Assembly (NCBI GenBank): GCA_028274465.1
Contig: CM051455.1
Coordinates: 93,876,365-93,940,364 of the forward strand
Length of the DNA stretch: 64,000 nt
Source of the DNA: Plantago ovata
Taxonomy: Eukaryota; Streptophyta; Magnoliopsida; Lamiales; Plantaginaceae
Direction: 5' to 3'
Shown: positions 55,822-64,000 of the stretch, in pieces
Numbering within the stretch: position 1 is the stretch's first letter
Layout: the number at the start of each line of letters is the position of its first letter
Notes under the pieces: model-generated
The model's database searches: none
What the model was told of the DNA's origin: nothing
The model's input: the letters and a program-made list of their open reading frames with translations, nothing else
Translations under genes and position numbers: made by a program

Positions 55822-56968
55822 CACTCCTTGGCGGAGAGAGGTTGAGAGAACCAAGGATCTTTGTATCCTTGTTGGTCATTCGTTGCTTCCTCCTCTGCTC
55901 CTCCTTGGCTGCCAATGTCCTCGACATTATCCAATGAAACCAGTAAGCTGCAGTGAAAAACACAAGTTAAAAAAGGAAGCGAGAAGCATAAAAAGCGAGA
56001 AGGGTACAAGAGCGAGAACATTACAAGCAAGCAACAAAGGAAAGAGCAAGTATGAAAATGACAAGTATAAAAAGCATTCTAAGCATACCGAAGAGCACAT
56101 CGTCGAGAACCTATTGCCAGTATACCTAGTATAGGCATAAGGAGAAAGACCAGCCAAGTATGGAAGGGGTTGCAGAACGAGGCCCCAGTAAAAGTAGTTC
56201 TCGGGATGGGGCCCCTTGTTCTTCTCCTCGAGCTCTAAGACCCAGGGGTCTAACTCAGCCGGCAAAGAATGCTTCTCGGCTATTCGTCCTCGATACATGA
56301 GCTTGGGGACTCGCCACTCAGCTTCCTCCTCGCTCATGAACTTTTTCTTTTTGATATAGAAGTACCGGTGAAACCATTTGTAGCCCGAAGAGGAAGGAGC
56401 GTCCATGATAAAGCCCAAACCTAGTCGCGCATTGAAGTAGTAGAAATACTTGTTGCCTGAGCTCATCAAGACCCTGAAGATCTGATTGAAGTTATGGAAG
56501 TTGAGCTCGACCCCATGCTTCTTGCAAAACACTCCAAAGCACACAACGGTCCCAAAGGCACTAGACACAAGCTGCCAAGGAGCAATCCCTAAAGTGTTGA
56601 AGATGTCGCGGAAAGCGTCGCAGAACAGCAAGATCCATCCTCGATCCAAGCTTAAGAAATGAACCGCCATGTAACCAGGAGACGCATTGTAGAAAGTTTG
56701 ATCCTCTTTTGGAACGAGGATGTCAAACTTTCTTTCAGGAAGAGTATACTTCCATCGAAGAGTGTCTATCTCATCTTCCTTCACAGTGGAAGCAGTGGTG
56801 GGAATAATGTCGTCCTCGTTTTTCTCACCCACTGGATCGGGGAGGTCCACCTTAAGTGCACTCTGCGTAAATTTGTTCTGAGCGGCCTTGCTCGATTTAG
56901 GCTCCTCGACAGCCTTACCTTTGCCACTCTTCTTAGAGCGAGAACGCTTCTTCGCTCTCTTGGGCTCC
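55822..56968 (-). pseudogene. Coding fragment resembling the putative gypsy-type transposon family (PF04195-like)
   Basis: Minus strand, cut on both sides by LTRs of H and J. It is open from the J border (56968) with a basic N-terminal stretch (PKRAKKRSRSKKSGKGKA), then a globular region: PGYMAVHFLSLDRGWILLF, FRDIFNTLGIAPWQLVSSAF, KYFYYFNARLGLGFI, GYKWFHRYFYIKKKKF and PLPYLAGLSPYAYT. The W-L and GY-W-F-Y spacing resembles PF04195, a domain found beside plant gypsy elements. A GT...AG segment at 56125-55947 (179 bp, with pyrimidine-rich TTTTTCACTGCAG at its end) looks like an intron, after which a Glu/Arg/Lys-rich region continues. Alternatively it is a piece of an unknown host gene. No complete ends are present. 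Confidence 0.5.
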
Positions 56969-58177
56969 TGATGAACGAGATTGTCAGACTCAATTAATCA
57001 AATAAATTTGTTTTTAGCCAAAGGCAACTCACAACTACAACGAAAACCAAGGCATGTAGTGTAGAAGTAAGATAACCTCGAGTGTCGATCTCTAAGGACT
57101 ATAACTAGCTTTATCAAATTAACTTAAACTATAAATCAGAAATCAAACAAAGCACAGATTTTTCTTATCAATATAATGGAAGTTAGTGATAGTATGATCA
57201 TTCAAAGCAACGAATAATAATCATGCATGAAGTACTTGAAGTTTGTATAGAGATCAATGATCGTGAATTGTCCTACGTGTTCCTTTCAATTCAACAGTAC
57301 GAAGATTGATGTCTTAGATAGATCAAAGAAATAAAACAATAAATCAAGTCTTAAACGCGCGAAGCCACTCATGCATAATTAAGAACCCTAGCTAAGAAAT
57401 CACATACTATCACCAACGATAGATTTAGCTACTCATAGATAAATTGCAACCAACAAGAATCAAAGCAAGATTGAATGAAAACATGTCGAACGAAATAAAT
57501 AAAAGCAGAAAAATCGTGAGATACAAGTTACCAACGAAGGTTATCAATCTCCGATGAATTGCTAACTCACAAGCAAGAACCGAAAATCAAATATGTCCAA
57601 TCTCTATGCTTAAGCTTCCAAATTAATAAGAAAAAGAGTTTTCTATGCTAATAATTTCCAGAACAGGCTCTGGAGAATTTGTCTCTCAAAATAAGGTGAA
57701 AAGATATGAAAAACGACTAAAATAGGCAAACATATATATAGATATCGTAACAGTGTCGGGAGAACCGCCCGGGATGCCAGGCGAACCGCTTGGCACCGAG
57801 CGAACCGCCCCTCGTCCCGGGCGAACCGCCCGGGACTTCCATTCGGTGGTTAGCGAGTTTTTGGACTTGGTTTCTTTTTCGGACTCGGATTTTGCCTTCT
57901 AGTGACCTTTAAGCCTTGAAACTCGTCTCCTAGGCCTCAAATCTCATCCGGAACCTTCTAGATACACCACGAATGTCCTCGAAACACCAAAACTTCGTCC
58001 TCTTCATCAATATTGCCCATAAAAATACGTTTTTTACCTAAAACCTGAAAAATGCAAAGAAAAGGGAAACGTGACACTATTCTAATAAAATGCACTAAAA
58101 TATAAGCTAAATTAACCTAGAGGATAGCTAAATTGGTGAAAAAGACTCGAATGAAAGTGTAAAATACACGTTCATCA
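56969..58177 (-). repeat. 3' LTR of element J
   Basis: Plus-strand edges TGATGAACGAG and ACGTTCATCA. Palindrome cluster 57753-57834 beside a TATATATA word. Adjacent to the polypurine tract (plus strand AAGTCCCCAAACC) at 58178. Confidence 0.88.
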
Positions 58178-60080
58178 AAGTCCCCAAACCGAACCTTTGC
58201 TTGTCCTCAAGCAACTAAGCTAGACTCTAATGCAAAAAACCAATGCAGCACACAAAATGGAGTCTCATGCCAAATGAAATGAACTAATCTATTGAGTGTA
58301 TCAAAAACTTATGAACAATGACCATACAAATCATAACATGGATATTGGTTGAACAATGCCTCGATTGACTCATACACATTCACATATGCACTATGTTAAA
58401 CAAGATAGTCTTTCGTAACATTCTCTACCTGGACCTAGTCAGTGACGACGTAATGAAACTTGTTAAAATACGAATGGTTGTCCCGTGCCTATGAAACTGA
58501 GGACTTACTACTGTTCACCAAGTTAAGACTTTCCCTCAAACAGGTTGAACCAATACTGGCTCTCATCAAACGAAGGAGGGTTCCCTAAAAGTTCACACTC
58601 CCCTATTCTACCCATCTCTCAAGCAAAGTCATAAACTATCACCACTTCCTGAATGGCAGGGCGAGGGTGATCTAGAACAGATGACACTCAATCAAACAAA
58701 AGACACATTTTACAACTCGATTACGAACACTACAAGAGTTGAAAAACGAGACAAACACCTTGCTAAACTGCTTTTTGGCTTTCTTTGGACTCTTCTTTGC
58801 TTTTTTGGGGTCTTTTCTTTTTTTCTTTTTTTCTTTTCCAGATATTTTTCTTTTTTCTGGAATTTTTGCTTTTTGCCTTTTTTTTTCCCGATATTTTCTT
58901 TCTTTTTTTTTTTTTTTTTTTTGTATATAGCCAGCAGTAGCACAACGAAAAAGAAATTACAATGACTCACAAACGACCTCCCCAAACCTATTCGAAAGAA
59001 TAGGTTGGAGCACAAACTTTACGAAAAAAGAAGAAAAAACAAACTCACAACACTCAAAATCGAAAAACAAGTCATAATAACGGTATAACCCCCTCCCCAA
59101 ACCTATTCGTTAGAATAGGTTTCAAACAAAGGATCAAACACATCTCACACTACCTCCTTCCTAGGCATTTAGCAATCTCAAAGCAAGGTGAAGACTTGTT
59201 GCCTCTTAGGTACATAATTACATGGGAAAACAACCACAAGACTCTAACATGCATCATCTTATTATAAAGGCCTTCGTGAACCGCAGTAGAGAAAACACCA
59301 CTAAGTGATGTCGAGACTACCAAGCTTAACTAAGTGCATATATAAATGTGACAAGCCAAGCGAGAAAAACCTAAAACAAATTCATAGAGATGAAACGCAG
59401 GGTCAAAGGTCATAACTAGTTAATCTACCCAATAAAAAGTTCAAAAAATTTGGCAATAAACTCCACATAAAAACATGCAAAACTGTACTAGGATGAATGT
59501 GGTGTATGCAACTAAATACTAAGAAAGCGGTAAACGTGCAAATGCAAACAAAGGGTCTCACGAGTTTATCATAAGCAAAACAAGTATATAGATAGCCAGC
59601 GATAACCTCCCCCCCCCAAACCTGAACGTCGTCGCTCGTCCCGAACGTCGAAAGTGGATTTAAGGTGAGAGCTAACTTGTACCTGTAACCTATAGGACTC
59701 AAGGAAACACTTGAGAAACCAAAACGGGCGATAAAAGAAGTAAAAAGATCGATAATTTAGCATAGAAATTGGATTTCTGAACAAAAATCCGAAACTCCGG
59801 GTTTCTGGACACCCGGGGCGAACCGCCTGGGGCGTCCAGAACGTCCCAGGCAGCCTGGACTTGCCAGGCGAAATGTCCCACGTGGGGGGCGGTTCGCCTG
59901 GCATCTCCAGACTCCTGGAGACGCCTTTTTCTTCCCAAAATGCAAAATTATCATCTTAAAACCTATTTTATCACCAAAAAACATACGAAAACATAAAATA
60001 AAACACAATGATATGCTCAAAATAAATATGCATGCAATGCAAGAAAGCGATAAAACTAAACTACATGCAACCATTACCAC
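58178..60080 (-). other. 3' untranslated region of element J
   Basis: From its 3' end inward: polypurine tract, terminal hairpin (plus-strand TTGCTTGTCCTCAAGCAA, about 58197-58214), purine-rich simple tract (58795-58925), two AACCTATTC/GAATAGGTT hairpins (near 58985 and 59100), a C-run with CCCCAAACCTGAACG near 59610, and a GC-rich palindrome cluster (59806-59922). No gene seen; the Lys- or Phe-rich frames are simple-repeat artefacts. Confidence 0.78.
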
Positions 60081-60095
60081 TAATGTTATCCATTA

Positions 60096-60989
60096 TCATC
60101 CATTATCAAATGGAAACGAATCTTGTGCATCCGTTCCATTACTCCTCGCGTCTTGGGAACCATCATTGGCTCCTCTCCGTATCTGCTCAAGCAAGTCCAT
60201 GATTCCCTGAAAACTAAAATTAACAAAACCAATAAAATCTAAATCTAAAAAATAACCAAGGGAATCAGATGGAAAATAAAAAGAGAAAAGAGGATCAAAA
60301 CTCCTTTGGAACTCATAGGTGGGTGCATGGACCAGAACGTAAGAGTCAAGATCAAGAGTATCTGCAGCAATTGATTCAGAGACACCAAAATCTTCAGAGA
60401 TTGGCTCCTCGACCTCAACACAACTCACGCCATCACTTTCTGACTCAAGTGAAGCAATGGATTCAGCCATCACTTCCTCCACGACTTCCTCTTGACCAAC
60501 AACCTCGACATCCGCAAGTAAGGACGTGGAATCCAAGCTAAGCACTGAGGAGACCTCATCAATGGATTCTTCTCCACATTCCTCTTCATCGGCTATGTCG
60601 ATTTCTGGTGGCTGACTACTGAAGCGAGACGTCCATGCCCTTGACCCGGGAGGTGAGTCCCTATCCCAATGTTCCAGAAACTTGCTGGTTACTTCAGCCC
60701 AAGTGCGCAACGATTTTTCCGGCGGGATTCTGAGCCATCCTCGAGCTTACCCTTTCAAGGCTCCCATAAATCCTCTCATACAAAGTTGCTCATGTGATAA
60801 AATAACCCCCTCCACATTCTTACGAGGTATCCTCAACACACCTTCCTCGTACGTGTCTAAGAACCCTCTTGGATCATCACCCATCGAAAACGTGGAGAGA
60901 ATGGAGTAGTACGAAGGATCAAAGTCATAATCCTTGCAATCTTCATCCAATGTTATGCAAGGCCCTCGAGGCATCACATACCGGGGCAA
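60096..60989 (-). pseudogene. gag: Diverged Athila-like gag of element J
   Basis: Minus strand: begins MPRYVMPRGPCITLDEDCKD at 60989. FDPSYYSILSTFSMGDDPRG and GFLDTYEEGVLRIPRKNVEG align by position with the RFEDGVGMNPLSFIRSYEEE segment of H and I, and RTWAEVTSKFLEHW with KTWGQVVEEFLARF. An acidic region (EEECGEESIDEVSS) and a hydrophobic-rich end follow. Short compared with other gags here. Broken; fossil. Confidence 0.65.
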
Positions 60990-61313
60990 AGGAACTCATT
61001 GACTCATCCTTTCATATGACTAGTTTCTGCTCATGAGGAAACAAGAAACCAAGGAGCAGAATCCACAAAAGAAAAACAAAAACTTGCAAGGAAAAGCACA
61101 AAGAGTGCAAACAAACACAATGTAACCAAGAACTTAAAGAGTACACGCACGCAAGGTAACCAAGATCAGATTAGATGAATTTACTGAAAAGATAGGGGGA
61201 AAGAAATAGGGTAAGAAAGTGAAATTTTTTGAGAGCAAACCCCAGAGTTTGTTCTTCTGTAGGGAATTGAATGTTTAAAATATAAATAAGCTAAAGAGAA
61301 AAAAGGAGTATAG
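60990..61313 (-). other. Leader region between gag and LTR of element J
   Basis: About 320 bp with no gene. It ends with the same AT-rich text that precedes the primer site in I and H (GCTAAAGAGAAAAAAGGAG on the plus strand), but no primer site was recognised next to the LTR. Confidence 0.6.
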
Positions 61314-62507
61314 TGATGAACTGGAGAATTTTTCAGATTCTAATTAATCAAATAAATTTGTATTTAGCCAAAGGCAATTCACAGCTACAACGAAAACAGT
61401 AGCGTAGCAGTAGAATAACCTCGAGTGTTGATCTCTAAGGACTATAACTAGCTTTATCTAATCTAACTTAAGAATATAAATCAACAGACGACTTAGCAAA
61501 GGTTTTTCTTAGCATATAATGGAGATTGGTGATAGTAAGATCATTCAAAGCATAGCAGGTTAATAATCATGCATAAATTCCACGGTTTTGCATAGAGATC
61601 TTTGATCAATGAATTGTCCAATTGTGTTCCGTAATTATTCAACACTACGAAGATAGAGATTTAGATAGATCAAAGAAATAAATCAATAACTCTAGTTATT
61701 ATGCGCGATATAGCCATTAGCATAATTATTAACCCTTCGCTAAGAAATGACATACTATCACCAACGAGAAGTTTAGCTACTCATAGATGTCATGCAATCA
61801 ACAGAAATCATACCACGAATGAATGAAAACATGATTAATGATATATAAATAGAAAAACTGTAAGATACAATGTTACCGAAAGTTGTCAATCTCCGAAGAA
61901 TCGCGATCTTACAAGCTCCAAAACGCTAAGAAAAAGTATCTCCTAAGCTAAGAACCCCCAGAACAGGCTCTGGAGAATTCCTACCTAAAACTACTGAGAA
62001 AGGTGAGAGAAAAGGTCTGGAAAAGTATGAAAAACGGAGAAAACTGAGCAACTATATACAGGTATTCGGGAGGTGTGGGGCGAAGGGCCCCACACACCGG
62101 GCGATTCGCCTGGTGTGGGGCGATTCGCCACACGTCCCGGGCCACTCGCCCGGGAGTATTTTTCGGCCAGATACGCGTTTTCGACGCGTTTTTGGATTTC
62201 TTCCCCTTTTCGGACTCGGTTTTTGCCTTCTAGTGACCTTTTAGCCTTCAAACTCGACCCCTAGACTTCAAATCCTATCTGGAATATTTCAGATACTCCA
62301 ATTAGGCCTTCGGAACACCAATTCCTTGTCTACTTCAATATAATTGCCCGGAAAACCTCGTTTTCACCCAAAACCTGTAACATACAAACTAAAGAGAAAT
62401 GTGACACTATTCTAATAAAATGCACTAAAATATAGCTAAATTAACATAGAGGATAGCTAAAATAGGTAGAAAAGACTCAAATGAAAGTGTGAAATACACA
62501 TTCATCA
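61314..62507 (-). repeat. LTR shared by the J and K internal regions
   Basis: Plus-strand edges TGATGAACTGG and CATTCATCA. Its sequence is closest to the LTR of element E. Palindrome cluster 62068-62154 beside TATATA. A gag leader lies on one side and a polypurine tract (AACTCCCCAAACC on the plus strand) on the other. Confidence 0.82.
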
Positions 62508-64000
62508 AACTCCCCAAACCGAACCTTTGCTTGTCCTCAAGCAACTAAGCTAGACTCTAATGCAAAAAACAATGCAACACAAAAAATGAAGTCTCATGCC
62601 AAATGAAATGAACTAATCTATTGAATCTATTAAAAACATATGAACAAAAACCATACAAATCATAACATGAATATAGGTTGAAGAATGCCTCGATTGACTC
62701 ATACACATTCACATAAGCACCTATGTCAAGACAAGATAGTCTCTCGTAACATTCTCTACCTGGACCTAGTCAGTGACGACGTAATGAAACATGTTAAAAT
62801 ACGAATGGTTGTCCCGTGCCTATGAAACTGAGGACTTACTGTTGTTCACCAAGTTAAGACTTTTTCTCAAAGAGGTCGAACTAATACTGGCTCTCATCAA
62901 ACGAAGGAGGGTTCCCTAAAAAATATAACACTCCCCTATTATACCCATCTCTCAAGCAAAGCCTTAAGCTATTCACCACTTCCTGAATGGCAGGACGAGG
63001 GTGGTCTAGAACAGATGACACTCAAATAAAAAGTAAAGATAGAAAATTACAACACGATTACGAACATTACAAGAATTGGAAAATGAGATACAACACTTTG
63101 CTAAACTGCTTTGTGGCTTTCTTTTTTGGACCCTTCTTTTCTTTTTTAGGGTATTTTCTTCTTTTTTTCTTTCTTTTTTTCTTTTTTTCTTTTCCAGTTT
63201 TGTTTCTTTTTTCCTGGAATTTTTCTTTTTCTCTTTTTTTTTAGCCAGCAGTAGCACAACGAAAAAGAAACAAAAATGACACACAAACGACTTCCCCAAA
63301 CCTATTCGAAAGAATAGGTTGGAGTACAAAATTTACGAGAAAGAAAAAATAAACTCACAACACAAAATTGAAAAACGAAAAACAAGTCTAATGATAGCGT
63401 AACCCCCTCCCCAAACCTATTCGGAAGAATAGGTTGCAAACAAAGGATCACGCAATCTCACACTACCTCCTTCCTAGGCATTTATCAAACTCAAAGCAAG
63501 GTGAAGACTTGTTGCCTCTTAGGTACATAATTACTCGGGAAAACAACCATAAGACCCTAACATGCATCATCCTATTATAAAGGCCTTCGTGAACCGCAGT
63601 AGAGAAAACACCACTAAGTGATGTCGAGACTACCAACCTTAACTAAGTGCAATACATAAATGTGACAAGCCAAGCGAGAAAAACCTCAAACAAATTCATA
63701 GAGATGAAGCATATGATTAATGGCATAATTAGTTAATCTTCCCAATAAAAAAGTTCAGAAAATTTGGCAATAAACTCCATATAAAACATGCAAGACAATC
63801 CTAGGATAAATTTAGTGAATGCAACCTAAAAACTAAGAAAGCAGTAAACGTGCAAATGCAAATGCAAACGGATAATCATGCAAGGTACTATACTCATCCT
63901 ACCAATCCCAAGCTCTAAACCATCAATGGCAAGCTCTAAACTATCAATGTGAAGCTCCAAACTAACAACACTAGTTCACTTAAATCCCATCCCCCCTCAT
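62508..64000 (-). mobile_element. Element K: Athila-like 3' internal region running out of the window
   Basis: Minus-strand polypurine tract and terminal hairpin (62508-62545), then the same untranslated order as in J: purine-rich tract (63120-63242), two AACCTATTC/GAATAGGTT-type hairpins (near 63298 and 63415), and non-coding text to the window end. No gene in the 1.5 kb visible. It is the 3' end of an element whose 3' LTR is the one at 61314-62507. Confidence 0.78.

Larger units (their letters stand above)
56969..62507 (-). mobile_element. Element J: Athila-like, LTR to LTR, without pol
   Basis: Minus strand: 3' LTR 56969-58177, polypurine tract and untranslated region 58178-60080, gag-like region 60096-60989, and an LTR at 61314-62507. 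The two LTRs are clearly more different from each other than sister LTRs should be, and the second is followed by another internal region (K). This suggests a recombined chain, not one clean insertion. No reverse transcriptase or integrase. Fossil; broken. Confidence 0.75.

Overview
The window is a block of nested transposable elements from a flowering plant nuclear genome. Evidence: plant Ty1/copia (Sirevirus-like) and Ty3/gypsy (Athila- and Tat-like) retrotransposons, an L1-type LINE with the plant ORF1 layout, and a Cassandra TRIM whose LTRs carry a 5S-rRNA-derived segment. I see no convincing host gene, tRNA gene or genuine rRNA gene. Species cannot be told from the sequence. A run of exactly 100 N (21016-21115) marks an assembly gap.

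Layout. 1-1210: minus-strand Sirevirus-like LTR pieces. 1211-13038: an L1-type LINE, cut by element C (2345-9770, + strand, an Athila-like element carrying gag and protease only, target duplication AATGC). 13039-21015: element D, a Tat-lineage Ty3/gypsy element lying in the 3' part of LINE ORF2. 21116-26531: element E, the 3' part of an Athila-like element, itself holding a complete 794-bp Cassandra (21412-22205, target duplication TCTTA). 26532-30867 plus 45149-47332: element F, an older Sirevirus-like copy. 30868-45148: element G, a young long Sirevirus-like copy inserted into F (target duplication AGATC, LTRs of 1,689 bp each). 47333-55821: element H, a minus-strand Athila-like gag-only element, split by F and by element I (47817-52264). 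55822-56968: a minus-strand coding fragment that I cannot firmly name. 56969-64000: a chain of minus-strand Athila-like LTRs and internal regions (J, K).

Insertion order from junctions: H received F; F received E and G; E received Cassandra. H also received I. Separately, the LINE sits in a Sirevirus-like LTR and received C and D. Most Athila-like copies here (C, H, I, J) show gag with or without protease and no reverse transcriptase or integrase, so they look non-autonomous.

The most unusual signals are structural. (1) In G, between pol and the extra 3' coding region, an array of about eight hairpins shares a loop ACRGGNA while the stems vary in a compensating way. (2) The Sirevirus-like U3 has about four hairpins spaced 48-52 bp apart, again with differing but self-complementary stems. 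(3) The Athila-like elements have GC-rich palindrome clusters beside the LTR TATA box, in the 3' untranslated region and inside gag; the core differs by family but agrees between compartments of one element. (4) Polypurine-tract-like GGTTTGGGGAG copies each follow a perfect or near-perfect hairpin. All counts and alignments were made by eye.
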